Shown here: piece after piece, positions 6,691 through 14,178 of the stretch
Layout: each line of letters opens with the position of its first letter
Position numbering within the stretch: position 1 is the stretch's first letter
The notes under the pieces: generated by a model
Seen by the model: only the letters and a program-made list of their open reading frames with translations
Databases searched by the model: none
What the model was told of the DNA's origin: nothing
DNA from: Candidatus Aminicenantes bacterium UBA2190
GTDB lineage: Bacteria > Acidobacteriota > Aminicenantia > UBA2199
Direction: 5' to 3'
DNA: 26,703 nucleotides
Assembly (NCBI GenBank): GCA_002335385.1
Contig: DCVK01000009.1
Location: forward strand, 1 to 26,703
Program-made: the position numbers and the translations under genes

Positions 6691-7747
6691 GCCGCGCCTG
6701 CTGATCGTCGACGACGATCCCGAGGTGCAGAAGAGCCTGCAGCTCTGGCTGAAGAACGAGGGCTTCCGCGTTTTCACCGCCTGCGATTCGCTCCAGGCCA
6801 GGGGAGTGATCCAGAAGCAGGAGATCGACGTCTGTCTGGTCGACCTGCACCTGAAGAACGAGGACGGGCTGCGCCTGGCCTCCGAGCTGAGGGCTTTGGA
6901 CGAATTCCTGCGCATCATCGTCATCACCGGCTACCCGAGCTACGAAAGCGCCATCGACGCCATGAAGACCGGCATCTTCGATTACATCTCCAAGTCCACG
7001 GAGAACGACATCATCCTGCGCAAGCTGCACGCCGCCGTGGAGGAGCGCGAGCACGAGATCGCCCGGAAAAGGGACTCCGGACCGCCCCATACCCACGTCG
7101 TACTCATCGGTCACCATCAGCTGGTCAAGGAGGGGCTGGAGAACTTCTTCAAGGAGAATCCCGAGTACCGCCTGCTGCACACCTATCATTCCTTCCCCTA
7201 CATCCGCAAGAGCGATTTCAACCTGGAGGTGGCGCTGCTGCTGGTCTGCTCCTCCTGCAACCAGGAGCCGCTGCAGGATGCGGACGCTTTCTTCAACCGC
7301 CTGAAGCTCGTCTTCCCCAATGCCAGGGCGGTGATCATCAACTGCGCCTGCGACGACGAGCGGAAAAAGGAGCTGCTGCGCCGCGGGGTCAAGGGCTTCC
7401 TGCCGGCCAACATCGGCAGGTCGGCGCTCAAGAAGGCGCTCGACTGCATCATGGCCGGCCAGGTCTGGGTCAGCCGCGAGCTGTCGCACCGGCTGCTGAG
7501 CGAGCTGCTGGAGGACACCAATCCCGAGCTGACCTATAAAAAGCCGGACAACGATTTCTGCCTGACTCACCGCGAGGTCGAGATCCTGAAGGCGCTGGCC
7601 TCGGGGCTCTCCAACCTGGCCATCAGCGAGAAGCTGTTCCTGAGCGAGAAGACGGTCAAGACCCACACGCACAACATCTTCAGGAAGATGGAGGTCAAGA
7701 CCCGCACCCAGGCGGTGATGAAGGCCATGGAGTTCCACATCATCTGA
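6680..7747 (+). CDS. Response regulator: receiver, degenerate receiver, LuxR-type DNA-binding domain
   Basis: 355 residues. The start overlaps the kinase gene by 11 bp and has GGGAGGA upstream, so the two are translationally coupled. The first receiver (about 5-125) has Asp11/Asp12, phospho-acceptor Asp55 in CLVDLHLKNEDG, Thr83 and Lys105. A second receiver-like fold (about 138-262) starts VVLIGHHQLVKEGL, close to the NarL-type start, and ends RGVKGFLPANI...AGQVWVSREL. Its acidic pair is Gly-His and the acceptor strand reads ALLLVCSS with no Asp, so it should not be phosphorylated. The LuxR/NarL helix-turn-helix is at about 293-350 (LTHREVEILKALASGL, SEKTVKTHTHNIFRKM). It should be a transcription factor controlled through Asp55. 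Confidence 0.9.
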   Translation: MSAKPRLLIVDDDPEVQKSLQLWLKNEGFRVFTACDSLQARGVIQKQEIDVCLVDLHLKNEDGLRLASELRALDEFLRIIVITGYPSYESAIDAMKTGIFDYISKSTENDIILRKLHAAVEEREHEIARKRDSGPPHTHVVLIGHHQLVKEGLENFFKENPEYRLLHTYHSFPYIRKSDFNLEVALLLVCSSCNQEPLQDADAFFNRLKLVFPNARAVIINCACDDERKKELLRRGVKGFLPANIGRSALKKALDCIMAGQVWVSRELSHRLLSELLEDTNPELTYKKPDNDFCLTHREVEILKALASGLSNLAISEKLFLSEKTVKTHTHNIFRKMEVKTRTQAVMKAMEFHII

Positions 7748-7769
7748 TCCCGGCGCATCCGCGCCGGGA
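7748..7769. terminator. Stem-loop between convergent genes
   Basis: TCCCGGCGC, loop ATCC, GCGCCGGGA: a perfect 9-bp stem starting right after the regulator stop codon, with no T tract on either side. It could stabilise or separate the two converging transcripts; factor-independent termination is not supported. Confidence 0.45.
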
Positions 7770-7777
7770 CCGGGCGC

Positions 7778-8254
7778 TCAATTACCGTCGAAGATCTTCA
7801 GCCACTGCTCCACCTCGTTTTTCGAGACGCGGGTGTTGACGCGCTTCAGCGTCTCCTCCTTGCGCCCCTGGGAGACGAAGGCTTTCTTCAGGGTGAAGTA
7901 GAACTCGATGGAGTTGACGGTGCGCACCCCCTTCTCCTTGGCGAAGCTCTTCAGCTCGCGGTCGGTGGTCACCAGCACCGTCTCCTTGGCGTGCTGGCCG
8001 TTCTCCAGCATGCCCTTGATCTCGTCGTCGGCGCTGAGGCCATAGCGGGGATAGACCACGGTCAGCTTGGAGTTGATGGGGTTGTGCCGCTCGCTCCCCT
8101 GCGGTTCGCCGTCGAAAACGACCGTGACCTTGGTATTCTTGCTCTCCTGGAACTTGCGGATGATGGCGACCATCTTGCCGCGCGCTTCAGGGTCCGTGAG
8201 CGAGAAATCGGGGGCGCAGCCGATCAGGTTGTTGCCGTCGATGATATAGGGCAT
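7778..8254 (-). CDS. YacP-like NYN domain protein (predicted ribonuclease)
   Basis: 158 residues, the usual length for the stand-alone family. It starts MPYIIDGNNLIG, the first acidic motif of the PIN-like NYN fold. VTVVFDGEPQG and LSADDEIKGML follow, then VTTDRELKSFAKEKGV, so the acidic residues for metal binding are in place. The Bacillus relative YacP/Rae1 cuts mRNA in the ribosomal A site; this protein may do something similar but the match is at fold level. The ATG directly abuts the stop of the UPF0173 gene (TGAATG). It is the last gene of the murA operon. Confidence 0.8.
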   Translation of the reverse strand: MPYIIDGNNLIGCAPDFSLTDPEARGKMVAIIRKFQESKNTKVTVVFDGEPQGSERHNPINSKLTVVYPRYGLSADDEIKGMLENGQHAKETVLVTTDRELKSFAKEKGVRTVNSIEFYFTLKKAFVSQGRKEETLKRVNTRVSKNEVEQWLKIFDGN

Positions 8255-8911
8255 TCAGATCTCGACCGCTTCTCCCGGCTGCAGGATGATGACCTCGCAC
8301 GCCGGACCGACCAGCGCCTTGAACTCCCCGGGAGACGATTGGATGTGCGGGAACGTGCCGTAGTGAATGGGGACGGCGCGCGGCACGCGCAGCAGCTCGA
8401 CGGCCTTGGCCGCCAAACGCGGGCTCATGTTGTAGTACCCGTCGATGGGCAGGAAGGCGATGTCGGGGCGGTACATCTCGCCGACCAGCTGCATCTCCAG
8501 GGTCAGCCCGGTATCGCCGGCATGGTAGACGCTGCGCCCGTCCATGGCCACGATCACCCCCGCCGCCGTCCCGCCGCACCCGGAGCTGTGGAAGGCCGGG
8601 ACCAGTGAAACGTCGACGCCGGCCACGCTCGCCGTGCCGCCGATGTTGATGCCCTCGGCTTTGATCTCCTTTTCCTGGGCGCCCAGGGCGATCTCGAACA
8701 GGGCGACCAGGGTGGCCCCCGTCTTCCGGCAGATCTCGAAGCTGTCACCCAGGTGGTCGCCATGGTCGTGGGTGACGGCGACGATGTCGGCGCGATCGAC
8801 ATCCTGCACCCGCAGCGATGCCTTGGGATTGCCGGTCAGGAACGGATCGATGAATACGGTCCGGCTGCCTTCGATCTTCAGGGCGGAGTGCCCGAGCCAC
8901 GTGATCTTCAT
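8255..8911 (-). CDS. UPF0173 family metal-dependent hydrolase (metallo-beta-lactamase fold)
   Basis: 218 residues, close to the family norm. It opens MKITWLGHSALKIEG and FIDPFLTGNP, standard for UPF0173. The metal site THDHGDHLGD supplies His48, Asp49, His50, Asp52 and His53. More ligands are likely in FHSSGCGG, HAGDTGL and PIHYGTFP. The fold is that of zinc hydrolases acting on RNA, phosphodiesters or lactones; the substrate of this family is not established. The ribosome site GAGGAGG overlaps the stop of the HIT gene. Confidence 0.88.
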   Translation of the reverse strand: MKITWLGHSALKIEGSRTVFIDPFLTGNPKASLRVQDVDRADIVAVTHDHGDHLGDSFEICRKTGATLVALFEIALGAQEKEIKAEGINIGGTASVAGVDVSLVPAFHSSGCGGTAAGVIVAMDGRSVYHAGDTGLTLEMQLVGEMYRPDIAFLPIDGYYNMSPRLAAKAVELLRVPRAVPIHYGTFPHIQSSPGEFKALVGPACEVIILQPGEAVEI

Positions 8912-8920
8912 GCTTCCTCC

Positions 8921-9253
8921 TCAGCCCGGCGGCCAGGCCATGACCCGCCCGCCCAGCACGTGCAAATGCAGGTGAAAGACCGACTGCCCGGCCTCGGCGC
9001 CGGTGTTGATCACCACGCGGTACTGCTCCAGGCCGGCCTTCTCCGCCGCCTGGCGGGCGGCCGCCAGCAGTCGGCCCAGGAGCGCCTCGTCGCGGGCATC
9101 GTTCAGCGAGGCGACGTGGCGCCGCGGCACCACCAACAGGTGGACCGGGGCCTGGGGCTGGAGGTCGCGGAAGGCGACGGCCTCGCCGTCCTCGTGGATG
9201 AACGGGGTCGGGATGCCGCCGTTGGCGATGCGGCAGAAAATGCAGTCTTCCAT
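8921..9253 (-). CDS. HIT (histidine triad) family protein, HinT-like
   Basis: 110 residues, normal for HinT. The nucleotide-binding triad is HLHLHVLGG with His94, His96 and His98. The N-terminal CIFCRIA gives Cys4 and Cys7, which with His46 can bind a structural zinc. HinT proteins hydrolyse adenosine phosphoramidates such as AMP-lysine. The start lies 4 nt after the murA stop, inside one transcription unit. The cellular role next to murA is not obvious; such small housekeeping genes often travel together. Confidence 0.9.
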   Translation of the reverse strand: MEDCIFCRIANGGIPTPFIHEDGEAVAFRDLQPQAPVHLLVVPRRHVASLNDARDEALLGRLLAAARQAAEKAGLEQYRVVINTGAEAGQSVFHLHLHVLGGRVMAWPPG

Positions 9254-9257
9254 GGGT

Positions 9258-10550
9258 TCACTCCCGAGCGATTGAAATATCGGCGCCGAGCTTTTGCAAT
9301 TTACCCGGCATGTCCTCGTAGCCGCGGAACAGCTGGTACGAATTCTCGATGCGCGTCTCGCCGGCGGCGGCCAGGCCGCCGAGGACCAGGGCCGCCGAAG
9401 CGCGCAAGTCGGTGGTCTTGAGTACGGCGCCGCGCAAAGGCGACCCGCCGCGGATGAGCGCCTCGTCGCCGCGGACCTCGATGGCGGCCCCCAGGCGGTT
9501 CAACTCGCCCGCGTGGCGGAAGCGGTCGTTGAAGATCGTCTCTTTGACCCGCGAGACGCCCCGGGCCTGGGTGAGCAGGGTGGTCAGCTGGGCCTGCAGG
9601 TCGGTGGGAAACCCGGGGTAGGGCTCGGTGACCACCGCGACCGGCCGCAGGGCGGCGCCGCCCCGGGCATGGAACTCCTCATCGTGAACAGCGACATCGG
9701 CGCCCATGGCGTCCAGGATGCCCAGCAGGCTGCCCAGGTGCTCGGGCATCACCGCCTTGACGCGGATGTCGTTGCCGGGGAAGCAGCCGGCGATCAGGTA
9801 GGTGCCGGCCTCGATGCGGTCGGGGATGACGCGATGCCGGGCGCCGTGAAGCATCGCGCGGCCGCGAATGACATAGGTCTCCCCGTCCTCGCTGCGGATG
9901 TCGGCCCCCATGGCGACGAGCAGGGCGGCCAGGTCGGCCACCTCGGGTTCCAGGGCGCAGTTGCGCAGAACGGTCGTTCCCTCGGCCAGGGCGGCGGCCA
10001 TCAGCAGGTTCTCGCTGCCGGTGACGGTCTTGCCGGGGAAGGTGAAATCGACGCCGCGCAGGCGGTCGCAGCGGGCGGAGAGATAGTCCCCGGCAACGAG
10101 GATCTCGGCTCCCATGCGTTCCAGCCCCTGCAGGTGGAAATCGATCTTGCGCTCGCCGATGGCGCAGCCGCCGGGCATCGAGACCCGGGCCTCGCCGCAG
10201 CGGGCCAGCATGGGGCCGAGCAGCAGCACCGACGCCCGCGTGGTGCGGGCGATCTGGTGGGAGACCACGGGTGAGCGCAGCGCCGGCATGGCGATGCGCA
10301 GCTCATGCCCCTGAAAATCGGCGCCGTTTCCGTCAGGCGGGGCGTCCGGCTCGGTCTCGGCGCCGATCTCGCGCAAGGCGGCGACCATCACCTTGATGTC
10401 CTCCACCTGCGGCAGGTTGCTGAAGGTGATCGGCTCGGCGCTGAGGCAGACGGCGGCCAGTTCGGGCAGGGCGGCGTTCTTGGCCCCGGAAACGGCCACG
10501 CTGCCGGCCAACGGCCGGCCTCCATGGATCGAGATGATGATGTTGCGCAT
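9258..10550 (-). CDS. murA: UDP-N-acetylglucosamine 1-carboxyvinyltransferase
   Basis: 430 residues, close to other MurA proteins. It adds enolpyruvate from PEP to UDP-GlcNAc, the first committed step of peptidoglycan synthesis in the cytoplasm. The sequence shows SGAKNAALPELAA (21-33), the Arg-rich TTRASVLLLGPMLAR, and the loop SMPGGCAIGERKIDFHL with Cys129 as the catalytic residue that phosphomycin attacks. The C-terminal half has GFPTDLQAQ and DLRASAALVL as in the family. It heads the operon to the HIT, UPF0173 and NYN genes and has a good promoter with a leader of about 44 nt. I see no Shine-Dalgarno sequence before the ATG. Confidence 0.95.
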   Translation of the reverse strand: MRNIIISIHGGRPLAGSVAVSGAKNAALPELAAVCLSAEPITFSNLPQVEDIKVMVAALREIGAETEPDAPPDGNGADFQGHELRIAMPALRSPVVSHQIARTTRASVLLLGPMLARCGEARVSMPGGCAIGERKIDFHLQGLERMGAEILVAGDYLSARCDRLRGVDFTFPGKTVTGSENLLMAAALAEGTTVLRNCALEPEVADLAALLVAMGADIRSEDGETYVIRGRAMLHGARHRVIPDRIEAGTYLIAGCFPGNDIRVKAVMPEHLGSLLGILDAMGADVAVHDEEFHARGGAALRPVAVVTEPYPGFPTDLQAQLTTLLTQARGVSRVKETIFNDRFRHAGELNRLGAAIEVRGDEALIRGGSPLRGAVLKTTDLRASAALVLGGLAAAGETRIENSYQLFRGYEDMPGKLQKLGADISIARE

Positions 10551-10600
10551 TGTGGAAAACCCGGCCCCGCGGGCAGGCCCAACGGCTCGACAAGGGGACC

Positions 10601-10629
10601 ACTATACAATCTTCACCCGGCAAAGTCAA
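10601..10629 (-). promoter_or_regulatory. Sigma70-type promoter of the murA operon
   Basis: On the minus strand: TTGACT (10629-10624), 17-bp spacer, TATAGT (10606-10601). It lies back to back with the lipoprotein promoter at 10651-10679, with 21 bp between the two -35 boxes, so one regulator could act on both. Confidence 0.7.
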
Positions 10630-10650
10630 GAATACCGGCGCTGAAGCGGC

Positions 10651-10679
10651 TTGCCATCAACGAAAGAAATCGCTACAAT
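10651..10679 (+). promoter_or_regulatory. Sigma70-type promoter of the lipoprotein at 10687, predicted leaderless
   Basis: TTGCCA (10651-10656), 17-bp spacer, TACAAT (10674-10679). ATG 10687 follows after 7 nt. The in-frame ATG at 10678 falls inside the -10 box and so would not be in the transcript. Confidence 0.65.
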
Positions 10680-10686
10680 GAAGGCG

Positions 10687-11163
10687 ATGAAAGCCCCACC
10701 ACCCGCCCGCGGAGATGCGCGCCGGCTTGCCGCTCACGCGGCGGCCCTGGCGTTGCTCCTCGCCCTTGCCGCCTGCTTCAGTTTCCGGGTCGCCGTCCCC
10801 CCCGATCCCTCCGGAGTGGTCGGGGCGCTGGCCGTCGTTCGCTCCCAGCCCGGCGACCTGGACATGGAAAAGCCGCTCGCCGACGAGCCGGTCTGCGAGG
10901 ATGACGCCGGCATCCACTCCCTGGTCAAGGTCCTGCAGGTGAGCCGGCCCATGATGCTGCAATGGCACTGGTACTCCCCGGACAACCTGCGGGTGCGCAG
11001 TTCCAAGGCGGTCACGGTCAACGCCAAGGCCCGCTTCCTGGCCTACTTCGCCGCCTGGGATACGCTGCCCCGCCAGTATTACGCCGGGAAAAAGGGGAAT
11101 TGGGCGGTGGTGATCACCGCCGACGGCCGCTTCCTCGCCAGAAAGGAATTCACCATCAAGTAA
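10687..11163 (+). CDS. Predicted lipoprotein of unknown function
   Basis: 158 residues from ATG 10687; the start is set by the promoter, whose -10 box covers the other candidate ATG at 10678. There is no Shine-Dalgarno sequence, which fits a leaderless mRNA. A basic start (ARGDARR) and an Ala/Leu-rich core (LALLLALAAC) give a clean LAAC lipobox with Cys33. The mature part has a VKVLQVSRPMMLQWHWYSPDNLRVR stretch (split here as VKVLQVSRPM and QWHWYSPDNL), and ends NWAVVITADGRFLARKEFTIK. The end pattern, a beta hairpin with DGRFLARK, is seen in small envelope lipoproteins. I recognise no family. Its last 8 bases overlap the end of the convergent anti-sigma gene. Confidence 0.65.
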   Translation: MKAPPPARGDARRLAAHAAALALLLALAACFSFRVAVPPDPSGVVGALAVVRSQPGDLDMEKPLADEPVCEDDAGIHSLVKVLQVSRPMMLQWHWYSPDNLRVRSSKAVTVNAKARFLAYFAAWDTLPRQYYAGKKGNWAVVITADGRFLARKEFTIK

Positions 11164-12322
11164 GCAGGTCCCTGGAGAGGACCGCCCGCCGTGTCTCCCG
11201 CCGCGAATGGGAAAAAACCAGCCTGCCGGCCGCCTTTTTCGCCCGGGCGGCCGCGCCGGGCTCCCATTCCCCGAGCAGTTCCACGGCCGTGACCCGGCCG
11301 TCGGCGCCGATCGTCACTTCCAGCGCCGATCCTGCCGGCAGCCACTCCCGGGCGTCGTGAAGGCCGGGCGCGCGCAGATCGCCGCCGGCAACATCGCCCT
11401 CGATGCGCACGAGAGGCCCCGCGGCCAGCTCGACGATGCCCAGGCTCGGCGGCGCGGCGGCGCGCCCGCTCGTCGCCAGGAAAATCTGCAGCGCCCCGGA
11501 AGCCGCGTCCAGGCCCGCCGCGGAATGCGATCTGCGCGCCGCGACCATGGCCGCCCCGTCGCCCGCTGCACGAGGCATCGCCTTCTGTGCGAAGACCGCC
11601 TCCATCTCCTCGCCCCGGTCCTTTTCCGCCGGGGCCTCGACGCCGCCAAGGACTCCGCCGATCACGCCTCCTGCCGATTCGCCGTACCGGGCCGGCTCCG
11701 CCTTGTCGGCCTCCTGCAGCCGCTCCCGCTGCACGGGCGCGGCAGCGGGCGCCGCTTCCGGCAGCGGCGGCAGCGCCGCGGTCGGCAGGGAACCGGGCGC
11801 TTCGGCGGCGAGCTTCTTTTTCGCATCCGCGCCGCCGCCCGTCCCTGACCAGGCGGGGCCGGATCGATCTTCCCCGGCCATCTCCAGCGCGGCAATGGGC
11901 GGAGAAACGGCCTCATCGCGGGCCGGTTTCGGCGCCTCGCTCTTGGCCGCGGTCTGCTCAGCCGCCTCCCTTTCGCGGGACCGAGGCAGTTCCATGCGGT
12001 CGCGGCCGAGGAAGAAAAAGCCGGCGATCACCGCGACAAGGAACACGGCGGCGACGCCGAAGGCCGGCCGCAGCCGCAGAGGTCTCCGCTCACGGGCCTC
12101 TGGCCACCGCCCCGGGTCCCCGGCACCGGACGCCTGCAGGCCCTGGCGCAGGAAATCGGCGGGGGCTTCTTCCCGGTGCGCCAGCATCCCGACGACCTCG
12201 GCCAGCGCCTGGCGGCACTCGCTGCAGCGGGAAAGATGGGCCTCCACGGCCGGCCGTCGCCCCTTTGCCAGGCGATCGTCGATATAAGCCGCCAGGGTCT
12301 CGCCCGTCACATGCTCATTCAT
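11156..12322 (-). CDS. Transmembrane anti-sigma factor with zinc-finger and TonB-like C-terminal region
   Basis: 388 residues. The cytoplasmic part has HLSRCSECRQ, the H-x3-C-x2-C motif (His29, Cys33, Cys36) of zinc-binding anti-sigma domains, which hold the partner sigma factor inactive. One membrane helix lies at about 87-105 (FGVAAVFLVAVIAGFFFL). About 220 residues of Ala/Pro/Glu-rich periplasmic linker follow, including GGVIGGVLGGV. Residues about 330-382 (SALEVTIGADGRVTAVELL, then AKKAAGRLVFSHSRR) look like the TonB C-terminal fold pattern, by eye only. The start overlaps the sigma stop by 8 bp (ATGAATGA), which couples their translation. The last region may sense an envelope ligand or contact another periplasmic protein. 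Confidence 0.8.
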   Translation of the reverse strand: MNEHVTGETLAAYIDDRLAKGRRPAVEAHLSRCSECRQALAEVVGMLAHREEAPADFLRQGLQASGAGDPGRWPEARERRPLRLRPAFGVAAVFLVAVIAGFFFLGRDRMELPRSREREAAEQTAAKSEAPKPARDEAVSPPIAALEMAGEDRSGPAWSGTGGGADAKKKLAAEAPGSLPTAALPPLPEAAPAAAPVQRERLQEADKAEPARYGESAGGVIGGVLGGVEAPAEKDRGEEMEAVFAQKAMPRAAGDGAAMVAARRSHSAAGLDAASGALQIFLATSGRAAAPPSLGIVELAAGPLVRIEGDVAGGDLRAPGLHDAREWLPAGSALEVTIGADGRVTAVELLGEWEPGAAARAKKAAGRLVFSHSRRETRRAVLSRDLLT

Positions 12323-12974
12323 TGGCTTCCCCCTGCAGCGCCTCGGCGATCTCGTCCCGGCTGAGCTGCTGCGCCCCCTCCAGCTCGACCCGGATCTTTT
12401 TCAAAACGCGGGCGAGGTACTTGTAGGCCGAGGGGAGCCGGAGCACCCGGCCCGCCTCGTTGATCCGCATGCCCTGGAAATAGACCAGCTGAACGGCCAG
12501 GCGCTCCCGGTCGTCCAGCTTCTCCAGGGCTTGCAGCAGTCCTTCCTGCAAGTACCGGCGCTGCTCCTGTTTCTCGTTCGCCGCCAGCACGGTTTCCGGG
12601 GTCCTGGCATCGGCCAGCAGCTTCGCATACCCGCTCTCGTCGTCAATGGAGACGACGCGGATCTTTTTCAATTCGAAGTCGCGGCCGTATCTCGCGCGCA
12701 GGAAATCGATGGCCAGGCGCCGCGCCACCACGGTCAGCCAGGTGGAGAGCTTGGCCTGGAAGGCGAAGCGGCGCAGCCGCTGGAAGCGGTCCTCGCGCAG
12801 CTTCTCCAGGACGTGCAGGTAGACGGCCATCTTCTCGTCGTAATCGTCGGTGTACTTGATGATGGCGTAGTAGATGAAGCCCGAATATTCCAGGATGAAT
12901 TTCTGCCAGGCGGCGGTGTCGCCCGCCAGAATGGCGCGCACCAGGCGGGCCTCGCTGTCCCCAAACACCCTCAT
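12315..12974 (-). CDS. ECF-like sigma70 family RNA polymerase sigma factor
   Basis: 219 residues from ATG 12974; the frame is open upstream, but a promoter with its -10 box 7 nt before this ATG fixes the start. Region 2 is about residues 10-95, ending KLSTWLTVVARRLAIDFLR, the classic promoter-opening and -10 helix. Region 4 is about 143-200 (LLQALEKLDDRERLAVQLVYFQG, shown in parts, then RINEAGRVLRLPSAYKYLARVL) and should read the -35 element. Length and the two-domain plan fit group 4 (ECF) factors. The linker of about 50 residues is somewhat long. It is paired with the overlapping anti-sigma gene, and the pair may direct its own transcription or an envelope response. Confidence 0.88.
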   Translation of the reverse strand: MRVFGDSEARLVRAILAGDTAAWQKFILEYSGFIYYAIIKYTDDYDEKMAVYLHVLEKLREDRFQRLRRFAFQAKLSTWLTVVARRLAIDFLRARYGRDFELKKIRVVSIDDESGYAKLLADARTPETVLAANEKQEQRRYLQEGLLQALEKLDDRERLAVQLVYFQGMRINEAGRVLRLPSAYKYLARVLKKIRVELEGAQQLSRDEIAEALQGEANE

Positions 12975-12981
12975 GAAAGCG

Positions 12982-13012
12982 ATTATAGCAGGAATCGCCC
13001 GCTCGAAGTCAA
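12982..13012 (-). promoter_or_regulatory. Promoter of the sigma factor gene, predicted leaderless
   Basis: On the minus strand: TTGACT (13012-13007), 19-bp spacer, TATAAT (12987-12982), then 7 nt to ATG 12974. The TGC before TATAAT gives an extended -10, which could offset the long spacer. Confidence 0.55.
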
Positions 13013-13019
13013 GCGGGCG
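12996..13019. promoter_or_regulatory. Palindrome over the sigma-factor -35 box, possible operator
   Basis: CGCCCGCT, 8-nt loop, AGCGGGCG: a perfect 8-bp inverted repeat whose centre contains the -35 hexamer. The position suits a repressor site. A hairpin acting in DNA or RNA is the alternative. Confidence 0.45.
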
Positions 13020-13205
13020 GGTTTTCAACCAGCCGGCGCTTGCCGGAATGAACGGATGAACGAAGAGTACGGTCTCCATGGCGCGCCCCCACTTGCTACA
13101 TCCGCTTAGACGGCAGGCCGGCGGCATATTTCTTTCGCCTCCCCAAAGGGACAGAGCCCGGCGGGGACACCGGCCCGCTGGAGGGATGGCACCCCGGAGG
13201 GGTTG

Positions 13206-13234
13206 TTGACTTTGCGGGCATTTTTTTCGATAAT
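13206..13234 (+). promoter_or_regulatory. Sigma70-type promoter of the mtnP-buk operon
   Basis: TTGACT (13206-13211), 17-bp spacer, GATAAT (13229-13234). The predicted start is about 13241, giving a leader of about 53 nt that ends in GAGAGGAG before ATG 13294. Confidence 0.65.
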
Positions 13235-13293
13235 CAGGCCTGGCAAGGGGCTCAGCCCTCAGCGGGGATTTGCAGGATCAGAGAGGAGACAAC

Positions 13294-14169
13294 ATGGAAT
13301 ACGCGGAGATCGGCATCATCGGCGGCAGCGGCTTCTACGACCTGGAGGGGCTGGAGGAGGCGCATTCCGTCCGGCTGCGCACGCCGTTCGGCGCGCCGTC
13401 GGAAAAGCTCATGCTGGGCAAGCTGCACGGCCGCGCGCTGGCCTTCCTTTCGCGCCACGGCCACGGCCATCGCCTGAACCCCTCGGATGTGAACTACCGG
13501 GCCAACCTGTTCGCCATGAAGATGCTGAAGGTGGAGCGCCTGGTCTCCATCACCGCCGTGGGCTCGCTGAAGGAGGAGCTGAAACCGGGCGAACTGGTCA
13601 TCCCCGACCAGTACGTCGACCAGACGTTCAAGAGAGAAAAGACCTTTTTCGAGAACGGGATCGTCGCCCACGTCTCCCTGGCCGACCCCACCTGCCCGGC
13701 GCTCGGCCAGCTGGCCTATCGCCTGGCCGGCGAGGCGGGCCTGGCCGCCCACCGCGGGGGCACCTATTGCAACATGGAAGGACCGCAGTTCTCCAGCCGC
13801 GCCGAGTCGCTGGCCAACCGCCGGATGGGCCACGCGCTCATCGGCATGACCCAGGCCGTGGAGGCCAAGCTGGCCCGCGAGCTGGAAATGTGCTTCCTGC
13901 CCCTGGCCTTCGTCACCGACTACGATTGCTGGCACCAGAGCGGGGAGTCGGTCACCGTGGAGATGGTCATCGCCAACCTGAAGACCGGAGTGGCGGCCAT
14001 CAAGCAGCTCCTGCCGCTGGTCATCCGCGAACTCCCCCGCGACCGCGGCGCCTGCTCCTGCTCCGGCGCCCTGGCCGCCTCGATCATCACCGCGCCGCCC
14101 CTGATCCCGGAAAAGACCTACCAGAAGCTCGAGCTCATCATCGGCAAGTACATCCAGTCCCGCATTTGA
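13294..14169 (+). CDS. mtnP: S-methyl-5'-thioadenosine phosphorylase (purine nucleoside phosphorylase family 2)
   Basis: 291 residues. It should split methylthioadenosine with phosphate into adenine and 5-methylthioribose-1-phosphate, salvaging the by-product of polyamine synthesis or radical SAM chemistry. The start at 13294 has GAGAGGAG upstream and begins at the conserved strand EIGIIGGSGFYDLEG (5-19). Family motifs follow: RHGHGHRLNPSDVNYRAN (54-71), GTYCNMEGPQFSSRAES (156-172) and FVTDYDCWH (206-214), where Asp209/Asp211 are expected to contact the purine. A methylthioinosine or inosine substrate is possible, since these enzymes differ at few residues. No other methionine-salvage gene is visible. 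buk follows after 9 nt. Confidence 0.88.
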   Translation: MEYAEIGIIGGSGFYDLEGLEEAHSVRLRTPFGAPSEKLMLGKLHGRALAFLSRHGHGHRLNPSDVNYRANLFAMKMLKVERLVSITAVGSLKEELKPGELVIPDQYVDQTFKREKTFFENGIVAHVSLADPTCPALGQLAYRLAGEAGLAAHRGGTYCNMEGPQFSSRAESLANRRMGHALIGMTQAVEAKLARELEMCFLPLAFVTDYDCWHQSGESVTVEMVIANLKTGVAAIKQLLPLVIRELPRDRGACSCSGALAASIITAPPLIPEKTYQKLELIIGKYIQSRI

Positions 14170-14178
14170 GAGGAGATC

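Larger units (their letters stand above)
12975..13293. other. Divergent regulatory region between sigma factor and mtnP
   Basis: 319 bases without a credible gene. It holds the sigma-factor promoter and its palindrome on the left and the mtnP promoter on the right. A small inverted repeat, ACCCC-GGA-GGGGT (13191-13203), sits just upstream of the mtnP -35 box. The middle is GC-rich with no structure I can name. Confidence 0.55.

Noticed and set aside
10678..10686. ATG at 10678 as start of the lipoprotein
   Set aside because: It falls within the -10 box TACAAT-G, so it would not be transcribed from the visible promoter; ATG 10687 fits better.
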